From: Acidimicrobiales bacterium
Lineage (GTDB): Bacteria > Actinomycetota > Acidimicrobiia > Acidimicrobiales > DATDAH01
DNA length: 64,000 bases
Reading direction: 5' to 3'
Assembly (NCBI GenBank): GCA_016794585.1
Contig: JAEUJM010000040.1
Location: 149,735 to 213,734 of the forward strand
Below, one piece after another: positions 43,905-51,514 of this stretch. Position 1 is the first letter of the stretch; every line of letters starts with the position of its first letter. Both the position numbers and the translations under genes were made by a program. The notes under the pieces were generated by a model, which was given only the letters and a program-made list of their open reading frames with translations, was not told the DNA's origin and searched no databases.

Positions 43905-44600
43905 CGACGGCGCCACCCGGTGGCGCTCGAGCAGGTCGGCCACCTCGGGGATCTCCCGCTCGAGACGACCGTGGAGCGTCGTGGTCGACCGGCGCAACAA
44001 GAACCGCTGCACCAGCGCGAGGAGCACGCAGAGGTCGACGACCGGTGAGGCCTTGGCGAGGTACCACTGGTCGATGGCCAGCTTCACCGGCACCATCTCG
44101 GCCTCGTAGCGCTTGAGGTCGTCCACGCCGAGACCGGCCTCGAAGTCGTGGATCAGCACCTGGGTGGGACCAGCGATGCCGGGGAGCGCGGCGACGACCG
44201 CCTGCCACCGCTCGTCGTCGAGGTCGACGTACAGGGGCGTCTCGGGACGGGGGCCCAGCAGCGCCATCTCGCCCCGCAGGACGTTGACGAGCTGCGGGAG
44301 CTCGTCGAGCCGATAGTGGCGCAGGCGTCGCCCGAGCGGCGTCACCCGGGGGTCGGCACCCATCGTGAGGGCGGCGCCGCCGGCGTGGCCCGTGGCGGAC
44401 TGCACCGTCATCGAGCGGAACTTGTCCATGGCGAACTCCTCGCCGCCCTGGCCGATGCGCGGGAGGCGGACCACCGCGGGCGGGCCGTCGACCACCCGGA
44501 CGACCAGCCAGATCGCCGCGGAGAGCGGGGCGGTCACCACGACGAGCACGGCCGCCGCCACGCGGTCGAGCACCCACCGGGCGCGCAACCAACGGGTCAC
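43812..44600 (-). CDS. Initiating phosphoglycosyl transferase (WcaJ/PglC-like sugar transferase)
   Basis: The 262-residue product has one N-terminal re-entrant or membrane helix (~10-38), then PRIGQGGEEFAMDKFRSMTV, YRLDELPQLVNVLRGEMALL and LLGPRPETPLYV, which define bacterial polyprenyl-phosphate hexose-1-phosphate transferases. The Asp-Glu dyad in RLDELPQ is the catalytic pair of this family. It probably starts the polysaccharide by loading a sugar-1-phosphate on undecaprenyl phosphate. The GTG start overlaps the aminotransferase stop (GTGA), so the first sugar may be an amino sugar, as with PglC. The basic C-terminal ~30 residues run antisense into the convergent gene and may be an extension. 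Confidence 0.9.
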   Translation of the reverse strand: MTRWLRARWVLDRVAAAVLVVVTAPLSAAIWLVVRVVDGPPAVVRLPRIGQGGEEFAMDKFRSMTVQSATGHAGGAALTMGADPRVTPLGRRLRHYRLDELPQLVNVLRGEMALLGPRPETPLYVDLDDERWQAVVAALPGIAGPTQVLIHDFEAGLGVDDLKRYEAEMVPVKLAIDQWYLAKASPVVDLCVLLALVQRFLLRRSTTTLHGRLEREIPEVADLLERHRVAPSSADGEPAEERVPERAHVRPRRRLRQRAASR

Positions 44601-45751
44601 GACAACGCGTCCGCGAACACCTCGCACACACGATCGACCTCGGGCTCGGTGAGCCCGGGGTGCAGGGGCAGGGAGATGAGGCGGTGGGCCATCTCCTCCG
44701 CCACGGGGACCCCCGAGGGGCCCACGGTCGTGTTGGCCGCGAACCAGTCGTAGTCGTGCAGCGGCCGGAAGTGCAGGCTCGTGCCGATGCCGACCGCATC
44801 GAGCCGCCCGAAGACCTTGCGCCGGTCGACGTGGGCCGGCAGCGCCACCGTGAGCAGGTGGTCCGCGTTCCCCTCGTCGAGGTGTCGGGGGACCATGGCG
44901 AGCCCGTCGATCCCCGCCAGGTTCTCGCGGTAGCGGAGCACGGCCGCCCGCCGCCGGGCCTGGAGGTCGTCGAAGCGGTGGAGCTGGGAGCGGGCGAGCG
45001 CCGCCAGGATGTCGGAGAGGTTCGACTTGTAGCCCGGGCCGACGATGTCGGTGACCGTGTCGGGGTCCCATGCCGCGCCGGGCTTCCGGGTGAGACCGTG
45101 CAGTCGGTAGGCGGTGGCGAAGCGGGCCAGCTCGGGATCGTCGGTGGCCAGCGCGCCCCCCTCGCCCGAGGTCAGGTTCTTGGTGGCGTAGAAGGAGAAG
45201 GCGGCCCCCGCGGTCCCGGTGCCCGCGACCTTGCCCCGGTGGTCGGAGGCGCCGAAGGCGTGGGCGGCGTCCTCGACGATGGGGATGCCGGCCGCCGCGC
45301 AGCGCTGGTGGGCCACCTCGCTGACCGGGGTGCCGCCGAAGTGCACCATCACCAGCGCGTCGAGCCCCTCGTCGAGGGCGGCGTCGAGCGACTCGACCGA
45401 GAGGTTCATGGTCTCGGGATCGGAGTCCAACAAGACGATGGAGGCGCCGTGGTGGTACGGGGCGAACGCGCTCGCCGGGAAGGTCCACGTGGGCACGCCC
45501 ACCCGGGCACCCGCAGGGAGGCCGAGGTAGGCGAACGAGAGCTCGAGGGCGGCCGTGCCCGACGACACCGTCACCACGTGGGGGCAGTCGAGGTACTCGG
45601 CGAGCTCCTGCTCGAGCGCGACGGACTCGCGACCGGACGTGAGCCAGCCGCTGCGGAGCACCGCGGCGACCGCCGCGACGTCCTCGTCGGTGATGCTGGG
45701 GTCGGCGAGCCCGATGCCCGCCCACGCCTCCGCCGGTTCCCCCTGAGTCAT
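44597..45751 (-). CDS. DegT/DnrJ/EryC1/StrS aminotransferase
   Basis: This 384-residue PLP enzyme has VVTVSSGTAALELSFAYLGL, IVEDAAHAFGASDHRGK and SFYATKNLTSGEGGALAT, with the PLP lysine near residue 191. It is the second such enzyme in the window and is coupled to the initiating phosphoglycosyl transferase, a pairing known from PglE/PglC-type pathways that start glycans with 4-amino sugars. The ATG at 45751 follows TACGAT (45766-45761) by 9 nt without a ribosome binding site. The PglF-like dehydratase at 9439 could supply its keto-sugar substrate (inference). Confidence 0.9.
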   Translation of the reverse strand: MTQGEPAEAWAGIGLADPSITDEDVAAVAAVLRSGWLTSGRESVALEQELAEYLDCPHVVTVSSGTAALELSFAYLGLPAGARVGVPTWTFPASAFAPYHHGASIVLLDSDPETMNLSVESLDAALDEGLDALVMVHFGGTPVSEVAHQRCAAAGIPIVEDAAHAFGASDHRGKVAGTGTAGAAFSFYATKNLTSGEGGALATDDPELARFATAYRLHGLTRKPGAAWDPDTVTDIVGPGYKSNLSDILAALARSQLHRFDDLQARRRAAVLRYRENLAGIDGLAMVPRHLDEGNADHLLTVALPAHVDRRKVFGRLDAVGIGTSLHFRPLHDYDWFAANTTVGPSGVPVAEEMAHRLISLPLHPGLTEPEVDRVCEVFADALS

Positions 45752-45760
45752 GTCCGCGTC

Positions 45761-45766
45761 ATCGTA
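45761..45766 (-). promoter_or_regulatory. -10 element for the DegT gene at 45751
   Basis: TACGAT on the minus strand lies 9 nt before the ATG; no ribosome binding site is visible. Confidence 0.55.
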
Positions 45767-45789
45767 CCGGACCGCTCCGGGTCGGCCGT

Positions 45790-46800
45790 TCACCGGGGGT
45801 CGGCCTCCGTCGCCGGGCGCACGAGGTCCGCGACGGCGCTGCGGGACCCACCCGTGAAGCGCCGGTACCGGCCGCTGGACCACTCCCGCGCCACCTGCGG
45901 GACCCGAGCAGGACGCGAGGCCGGCAACGCCGCCCGGACCCGGAGGTGGGCCACCGCCGACGCCAGGCGCGCGTCGGCGTCGGGGTGGGCGTCGGCGCCG
46001 AGGCGGGACCGCACCGCGTCGAGCTGCGCCGCCCGTGTGCGCAGCCCCTCGGCCGAGGACGCGGTGGTGCGCCGGAGTTGGTGAGCCACCTCGCCGGTGG
46101 TCAGGGGCTCGCGCAGGCCCGTCTGCTGGCCGGCGTGGCGCCGGAAGGCGATGAGCGGCTCCGCCACCGCTCCCACCTCGGCGACCGAGGCCAGGACGAG
46201 TGCGATCCAGCGGTCCTGCAACATCAGCGAACCGGGGCCGTTGAGGGCGGCGGGGAAGGGCAGCAGCCGATCGAGGTGGCGGGACCGGAACATCATCGCC
46301 GCGCCCGTCACCACGGAGCGGCGCAGGAGCAGGCCGAGGGGGTCCCGGGCGAAGGCCCGCTGCCTGCGGCGGCCGAAGCCGACGCCCTCCCACAGGGAGG
46401 TGGGGACGGGGTCGCCGGCGTCGTCGATGACCGTGCCGTCGCTGAAGGCCATGGCGAGGCCCTGGGCGTCCATGACCTCGACCAGGCGCTCGAGCTTCCG
46501 CGGCAACCACACGTCGTCCTGATCTGCCGGTGCGATGAGTGCGCCGGCGCAGGCGGCGAAGGCCTCGGCGAAGTTGAAGGTCGAGCCCAGCCGCTCGGGG
46601 GTGGAGGACACGTGCACGGGGAACGGGGCTCGGGACGCGAACGCGGCCAGGACCTCCAACGTGTCGTCGTGGGAGCCGTCGTCGCTCACCACGAGCTCGT
46701 CGGGCTGCCGGGTCTGGGCCGCCAGGCCGTCGAGGAAGGCCGGCAGCCACCGTGCACCGTCGTAGGTGCAAAGGGCCACCGACACGCTCGGCCCGCTCAC
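45790..46800 (-). CDS. GT2 family glycosyltransferase (rhamnosyltransferase-like)
   Basis: The 336-residue product starts VSVALCTYDGARWLPAFLDG and has ELVVSDDGSHDDTLEVLAAF, then the metal site LIAPADQDDVWLPRKLERL, as in GT2 rhamnosyltransferase-like enzymes. LQDRWIALVLASVAEVGAV marks the acceptor half. The start is a GTG at 46800 that overlaps the upstream array-family gene as GTGA. It ends 38 nt before the next gene's start, which has its own promoter. The sugar is not certain. Confidence 0.88.
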   Translation of the reverse strand: MSGPSVSVALCTYDGARWLPAFLDGLAAQTRQPDELVVSDDGSHDDTLEVLAAFASRAPFPVHVSSTPERLGSTFNFAEAFAACAGALIAPADQDDVWLPRKLERLVEVMDAQGLAMAFSDGTVIDDAGDPVPTSLWEGVGFGRRRQRAFARDPLGLLLRRSVVTGAAMMFRSRHLDRLLPFPAALNGPGSLMLQDRWIALVLASVAEVGAVAEPLIAFRRHAGQQTGLREPLTTGEVAHQLRRTTASSAEGLRTRAAQLDAVRSRLGADAHPDADARLASAVAHLRVRAALPASRPARVPQVAREWSSGRYRRFTGGSRSAVADLVRPATEADPR

Positions 46801-47987
46801 GTCAGCGCCTCGATCTCGGCGAGCAGCCCCGGGGCCGCCACCGACGTCACGTGGCGCTCGGCCACCCGTGCCGCGGCACCGGCGCCGAGGGCCGCCGCGG
46901 CGGCGGGGTGCCCGAGCAGGCCCCCGACGGCCTCGCCGAGCGCTCTGACGTCGAGCGCGGCGACCACGACGCCGACCGGCGGCTCCCCCGGCGGCGTCAA
47001 CAGCTCGGGGGCACCACCCTGGTCGAACGCGACGATGGGACGGCCCGCCTGCGCGGCTTCGAGCGCGACGAGGGGAAAGGGGTCCTCCCGGGAGGTGAGC
47101 ACGAACACGTCGAACAGGTCGTACCAGTCGCGGGGGTGGTCCTGCTCCCCCACCAGGTGGACACGGCCGGCCAGCCCGCGCTGGGCGATGTCCGCGGCCG
47201 TCTCCTGCCACACGCCTCGCCCGGGGGTGCCCCCGACCCAGACGAAGTGGGGTGGCGGCCCGCCGTCCGCACGATCGAGCGACGCGGCGAGGGCCACGAA
47301 GAGGTCGGGCCCCTTGCGCCAGATCACGTCGCCCACGGCCCCCACCACGGGGACACCGTCGGGGATCCCGAGACGGTGGCGCAGGGCCTCGGGGCGGAGG
47401 AGGGGAGCCGGGCGCACGTCGTCCACGAAGCCGTGGTGGACCGTCACGCGGTCGCGCTCGATGCCGTGGCGCTCCACCAGGTTGTCGGCCACGGCGGCCG
47501 AGACGGCCACGTACCGGTCGGGGCGCTGCAACAGTGCCTCCTCCCCGACGGGCAGTGACCGGGAGAGCGCGAACTCGAGCTCGTGGACGTGGCCGAGCAC
47601 GGGTCCTCCGTCGGCAGCGAGGTGAGGCAAGGCGACGAAGCTGGGCACGCCGTTCAGGTACACCAGATCCGCAGGCGCCCGTCCCCCCAGGCCCCGCCGC
47701 AGGCGGACGCCGTCGATGCGCCGGCCCACCGCTCCGAGACCGAGCTCACCGGCGCCGACGGCCATCGTCTCCACCAGCGTGCGTCGGTCTGCGGGAGCCA
47801 GCACCCGGACGTCGGCCACCGCTCGCAGTGGTTCGACGAGGGGGCCACCGCGCCAGCACACCACCTCGGCACGTACCCCCGACTCGGCCCGCAGCCAGCG
47901 CAGCAGGCGCAGCAGCAGCATCGGCGAGCCCGTGCGGCTGGCCTCGTAGGTCACGAAGGCCACCCGGGGTCGCGCGTTCGTTCCCAT
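46797..47987 (-). CDS. GT4-like glycosyltransferase (isolated array-family member)
   Basis: This 396-residue protein belongs to the same family as the rows at 1-4085 and 56188-61961: VAFVTYEASRTGSPMLLLRL, LGHVHELEFALSRSL, IWRKGPDLFVALAASL, HFVWVGG and LTSREDPFPLVALEAAQ. All donor-site residues are kept. It stands alone between unlike genes, so the family was spread within the locus and not only duplicated in place. The ATG at 47987 follows a TATCGT -10 (48003-47998) by 10 nt, with no ribosome binding site. It heads a unit with the GT2 gene. Confidence 0.9.
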   Translation of the reverse strand: MGTNARPRVAFVTYEASRTGSPMLLLRLLRWLRAESGVRAEVVCWRGGPLVEPLRAVADVRVLAPADRRTLVETMAVGAGELGLGAVGRRIDGVRLRRGLGGRAPADLVYLNGVPSFVALPHLAADGGPVLGHVHELEFALSRSLPVGEEALLQRPDRYVAVSAAVADNLVERHGIERDRVTVHHGFVDDVRPAPLLRPEALRHRLGIPDGVPVVGAVGDVIWRKGPDLFVALAASLDRADGGPPPHFVWVGGTPGRGVWQETAADIAQRGLAGRVHLVGEQDHPRDWYDLFDVFVLTSREDPFPLVALEAAQAGRPIVAFDQGGAPELLTPPGEPPVGVVVAALDVRALGEAVGGLLGHPAAAAALGAGAAARVAERHVTSVAAPGLLAEIEALT

Positions 47988-47997
47988 GGCCGTGCCG

Positions 47998-48003
47998 ACG
48001 ATA
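47998..48003 (-). promoter_or_regulatory. -10 element for the GT4-like gene at 47987
   Basis: TATCGT on the minus strand lies 10 nt before the ATG, consistent with a leaderless message. Confidence 0.5.
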
Positions 48004-48033
48004 GAGGCCCACGTGGCCGCAGGACGGGTCCGC

Positions 48034-48062
48034 TAGGGTTTTCGCTCCGCCGACCCGAGGAG
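48034..48062 (+). promoter_or_regulatory. -10 element and ribosome binding site for the PIG-L gene
   Basis: TAGGGT at 48034-48039 is followed by GAGGAG at 48057-48062, 4 nt before the ATG. This head is led by a normal short untranslated leader, in contrast to most others here. Confidence 0.55.
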
Positions 48063-48066
48063 CGAC

Positions 48067-48732
48067 ATGGGCAACGGGAGCGGGCCGCGCCACGCCATCG
48101 TGATCGCCGCCCACGCCGATGACGAGACTCTCGGGTGCGGTGGCACCATCGCGAAGCTCACGCGAGAGGGCTGGCGGGTGGACGTCGTGATCGTGTCCGA
48201 CGGCATCGTCACCGCCAGAGGGTCCTCGCAGGACAACCGCGAGGACGCCCGGGCCGCCTGCAAGCTCCTCGGGGTGGACGAGCCGCGCTTCCTCGGCTTC
48301 CCCGACCAGCGCCTCGACGAGGTGTCGATGGTCGAGCTGAGCAACGCGATGCTGCCGCTGGTGGACGGGCCCGATCTCGTCATGACCCATGCAAGCGCCG
48401 ACCTCAACCGCGACCACCAGCTCATCGCCGAGGCGGTGCGCATCGCGTGGCGCCCCCAGGTGACGCCGGTGTCGATCCTCGAGTTCGAGATCCCCGCGTC
48501 CGCCTACTGGAACGGCCAGACCTTCGACGCCAACTACTTCGTGGACATCACCGACACCCTCGACGTGAAGCTGGCCGCGCTCTCCACCTACACGACCGAG
48601 GCGAAGGCCGCCCCGCACCCCCGCTCCCCCGAAGGCGTCGCCCACCTCGCGCACTACCAGGGCGGCCACGCCGCGACGCAGGCGGCCGAGGCCTTCCGCC
48701 TGCTCCGGGGATTCGAGGGTCAGCTCCCCTAG
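48067..48732 (+). CDS. PIG-L family deacetylase (LmbE-like)
   Basis: The 221-residue enzyme has the zinc motif IAAHADDETLGCGGTIAKLT, then VSDGIVTARGSS and DLVMTHASADLNRDHQLIAE, the metal-dependent N-deacetylase signature set; the first motif carries Ala where Pro is usual (AHPDDE). In polysaccharide loci such enzymes deacetylate GlcNAc-type sugars. Unlike most unit heads here it has a proper ribosome binding site, GAGGAG at 48057-48062, 4 nt before the ATG, with TAGGGT at 48034-48039. A GC-rich hairpin follows the stop. Confidence 0.9.
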   Translation: MGNGSGPRHAIVIAAHADDETLGCGGTIAKLTREGWRVDVVIVSDGIVTARGSSQDNREDARAACKLLGVDEPRFLGFPDQRLDEVSMVELSNAMLPLVDGPDLVMTHASADLNRDHQLIAEAVRIAWRPQVTPVSILEFEIPASAYWNGQTFDANYFVDITDTLDVKLAALSTYTTEAKAAPHPRSPEGVAHLAHYQGGHAATQAAEAFRLLRGFEGQLP

Positions 48733-48744
48733 CCCGTGACCGGG

Positions 48745-48778
48745 TCGCCCCCGGGGCCCCGGCCTCCCCGTGGGGCGA
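48745..48778. terminator. GC-rich hairpin between convergent genes
   Basis: TCGCCCC (48745-48751) pairs with GGGGCGA (48772-48778), with a self-complementary CGGGGCCCCG inside the loop. It fills the 46 bp between the PIG-L and sugar dehydrogenase stops and may end transcription from both sides. Confidence 0.4.
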
Positions 48779-50023
48779 TCAGGCGGCGGGGACCAGGCGG
48801 TACACGCCGCCGCTGATCGAGACGACGAAGGCCTCACCGTCGTTGCCGGCGTCGACGGACACGATCTGGGACTCGTCGATGGTGGCCAGGGTGAACTCTT
48901 CGTAGCCTCCGTCGGGCGCGCCGCGGAGGCCGAGGAGCGCCTTGCTGCACAGGTCCGTGAACAGGTAGTTGCCGGCGAGCTCCGAGAACTGCGCACCCCG
49001 GTAGACCTCACCGCCGATCACGGCACAGCGACCTTCGCGGTGGTCGTACTCGTAGCTGGGCGGGGTGGGGGGAAGGCGGGTGGCCGCGGGCTCGTCGATG
49101 TAGTACTCGGTGCTGCCGGCGTACTGCGGCCAGCCGAGGTTGATGCCCCGGCCGTAGGCCTCGTTGACCCCGAGTCGGTTCACCTCCTCGAGGGACTCCT
49201 CGCCGACGTCGGCGATCCAGAGGTCGCCCGTCTCGCGGTCGAAGTCGATCCGGAAGGGGTTGCGCATGCCCTGCGTCCAGAGCTCGGGCAGCGCGTCGGG
49301 CCCGTCCAGCGTGTTCCCCTCCGGCGAGGTGTAGCCGCCGTTGACGGGGTCGGGCTCGATGCGCAGCACCTTGCCGTAGTAGCTGACGGGGTCGGGGGCC
49401 TGGAAGGCGCCGGCCCCGCCGTCGCCGGTGCCGACGTAGAGGTAGCCGTCGGGCCCGAAGGCCAGGGACCCGCCGATGTGGTTGTTCGGCGGTCCCGGTG
49501 GGCGGTCGACGGTCATGATCTCGACGGCGTCGCCGGCGGTGGCGCCGTCGGCGCTCATCGGCAGGGCGGCCACGACCTGGTCGTGGGCCTTGTCGATGTA
49601 GCCGAGGTAGAGCGTGGTGCCGTCCGGCGAGAACGTCAGTGCGACGAGCCCTTCGAGGCCGGCCTGCGCGCTCACCTCGCCGGAGACGTCGGCCACCAGC
49701 TCGGGCGCCGGCGTGAACGAGCCGTCCGGGGAGGGCACCAGGCGGACGACCTGGCCGCCGAGCTGGCTGACGTAGAGGTCGTCGGTGCCGGCGCGGGGCG
49801 ACAGCTGCGTCGGCGCCTCCAGGCGGGCGATCTCCTCCAGGCGGTAAGCGGGGCCGGGCTCGGCCGTGGCCGCGTCGAGCTCCTCGCGCGACACCACGAC
49901 GAGGTCGCCGCCGGCCGAACCCCGCCCGATGACGAGCACCGCGGCCCCGGCGAAGAGGGTCACCGCGACGCCGACGACGGCGATGACGGTCGGGAGGTGG
50001 CGCGAGCCCGGGGTGGTCGGCAT
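48779..50023 (-). CDS. Secreted or anchored glucose/sorbosone dehydrogenase-like beta-propeller (PQQ type)
   Basis: This 414-residue protein has an N-terminal hydrophobic anchor (IAVVGVAVTLFAGAAVLVIG, ~14-33), so it acts outside the cytoplasm. GLEGLVALTFSPDGTTLYLG, NNHIGGSLAFGPDGYLYVGT, GTGDGGAG and ELWTQGMRNPFRIDFDRETG are the blade signatures of aldose sugar dehydrogenases that use PQQ. The usual conserved ADVG motif is present as LWIADVGEESLEEVNRL. The substrate is unknown; oxidation of a sugar or a released glycan is possible. The ATG at 50023 follows TAGGCT (50038-50033) by 9 nt. It is a single-gene unit. Confidence 0.88.
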   Translation of the reverse strand: MPTTPGSRHLPTVIAVVGVAVTLFAGAAVLVIGRGSAGGDLVVVSREELDAATAEPGPAYRLEEIARLEAPTQLSPRAGTDDLYVSQLGGQVVRLVPSPDGSFTPAPELVADVSGEVSAQAGLEGLVALTFSPDGTTLYLGYIDKAHDQVVAALPMSADGATAGDAVEIMTVDRPPGPPNNHIGGSLAFGPDGYLYVGTGDGGAGAFQAPDPVSYYGKVLRIEPDPVNGGYTSPEGNTLDGPDALPELWTQGMRNPFRIDFDRETGDLWIADVGEESLEEVNRLGVNEAYGRGINLGWPQYAGSTEYYIDEPAATRLPPTPPSYEYDHREGRCAVIGGEVYRGAQFSELAGNYLFTDLCSKALLGLRGAPDGGYEEFTLATIDESQIVSVDAGNDGEAFVVSISGGVYRLVPAA

Positions 50024-50032
50024 CGAGGCGGC

Positions 50033-50038
50033 AGCCTA
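50033..50038 (-). promoter_or_regulatory. -10 element for the sugar dehydrogenase gene
   Basis: TAGGCT on the minus strand lies 9 nt before the ATG at 50023. Confidence 0.55.
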
Positions 50039-50070
50039 GACCGCGGCCCCCGTGACCGATCGGCGGCCCG

Positions 50071-51501
50071 TCAGCCCGCGGCGGCCCGTCGCCGCCGGGG
50101 AAAGCGCAGCCAGGAGGTGCCCGTGCGAGGCGCCCCACGGGCCGGATCGCCGCCGGTCCCGTCGTCGGGAACGTCCCCGCCGCCGACGGCCTCGATGACC
50201 CCGCCGAGGGCGTCGTGGGCGCGCAGCACCTGTGACCACTCCGGGAACACGTCGACGAACCGCTCGCCCCGGATCTCGTCTCGGTGACGGGTGACCGCCA
50301 GCGACTCCTGCCACTGCACGGCGTCGTCGTCGCGGCTCCCGGACAGGAACTCGACCACCTCGGCGACCTGGGCGGCCACGCCGGGCGGGCACGCCTCCGG
50401 GTCGGCGAGGAGGCGCTGGGTGAGGTGGGCGGCGACGGCGTCCTTGACCGAGGCCGGGAGCACCTGGATGCAGTAGTGGCGCGGGTAGTGCACCAGGTTG
50501 AGGTTGAGGTGCACGGCCGCCAGCTCGGGGGTGGACGCCAGCCAGTCGACCATCTCGGGCAGGTACCAGACGTTGAAGGGGCTGACCGAGCAGTTGAAGC
50601 CGACGTGGAGGCGCTCGGAGGTCATCGCCGCGTAGCGGGCCATGATCCCGGTCGCTTCCTCCCATCGTCCGGGCGAGCGCTCGTAGGTGAAGCGCTCGCC
50701 GATGTCGTCGACGCTGAGGGTGACCACCACGTTGCCGAAGGCCGGGAGCAGGTCGAGCATGCGCTCGTCCACGACGGTGGCGTTCGTGGTCAGGAGCAGG
50801 GTCATGCGCTCGGGGCGGCCCTCGGTGGCGATCAGCTCGAGCACCTCGCGGTTCTCCTTCGACAGCATCGGCTCACCGCCGGTGAGCTCGAGGTGGTCGA
50901 GGTGCGGCAGCCAGCGGCGGAAGGTGGCCAGGTTGGCGGGGTCGTGGGTGATCTTGTTGGCCCGGAAGTAGTCCTTGTTCTCGACGAGGTACGGGTCGGC
51001 GTGCTCCCCCGCCGACGCCAGCTCCTCCCGCAGCCACAGCGACGATGCGACGGGGCCGCAGATGCGGCACTTGAGGTTGCAGGCGTTGGTCAGCTTCAGG
51101 TCGAGGGCGACCGGGTGGTCGGGCGTGAGGGTGTCGTAGTCGGGCGGGGTGTGGATGCCCCGGTCGGCCACGTAGGTCTGGCGGAAGCTGGGGATCCCGG
51201 CCGCCTCCTCGTCCCAGCACGACGAGCACTCCGCGGGCTGGGCGCCCTCCCGGAAGTCGCGACGCAGGCGCTGCATCGCCTCGCCGTTCCAGACCGCGTC
51301 GAGGTCGCCGGTCTGCAGGTTGGCGAGTTGGTAGTCCGACTCGGGCGACGGCTGCGCGAACTTGCAGCAGGGCCGGGACGAGCCGTTGACGTCGGTGGAG
51401 AGGTTGAGCCACGGGAGCGGGCAGATGGTGTCCGGCACGGGCGTGGCCGCCGAGGGCCCCGGCCCGGCGGGACGCTGTAGGGGATCCGAGGGCGACGCCA
51501 T
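50071..51501 (-). CDS. Radical SAM protein with N-terminal SPASM/twitch-like cysteines
   Basis: The 476-residue product has the [4Fe-4S] motif NACNLKCRICG (Cys141, Cys145, Cys148), the glycine segment LELTGGEPMLS and LLLTTNATVVDERML. Before it lies a cysteine-rich stretch (C27, C45, C46, C92, C95, with LSTDVNGSSRPCCKFA) that looks like an auxiliary-cluster domain placed N-terminally instead of C-terminally. It ends with a proline/arginine-rich tail. It is the most divergent of the four rSAM proteins in this operon and the last one transcribed, starting 13 nt after the preceding stop. The role, perhaps sugar or peptide modification, is unknown. Confidence 0.85.
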   Translation of the reverse strand: MASPSDPLQRPAGPGPSAATPVPDTICPLPWLNLSTDVNGSSRPCCKFAQPSPESDYQLANLQTGDLDAVWNGEAMQRLRRDFREGAQPAECSSCWDEEAAGIPSFRQTYVADRGIHTPPDYDTLTPDHPVALDLKLTNACNLKCRICGPVASSLWLREELASAGEHADPYLVENKDYFRANKITHDPANLATFRRWLPHLDHLELTGGEPMLSKENREVLELIATEGRPERMTLLLTTNATVVDERMLDLLPAFGNVVVTLSVDDIGERFTYERSPGRWEEATGIMARYAAMTSERLHVGFNCSVSPFNVWYLPEMVDWLASTPELAAVHLNLNLVHYPRHYCIQVLPASVKDAVAAHLTQRLLADPEACPPGVAAQVAEVVEFLSGSRDDDAVQWQESLAVTRHRDEIRGERFVDVFPEWSQVLRAHDALGGVIEAVGGGDVPDDGTGGDPARGAPRTGTSWLRFPRRRRAAAG

Positions 51502-51514
51502 CGCCGCCAGTGTG

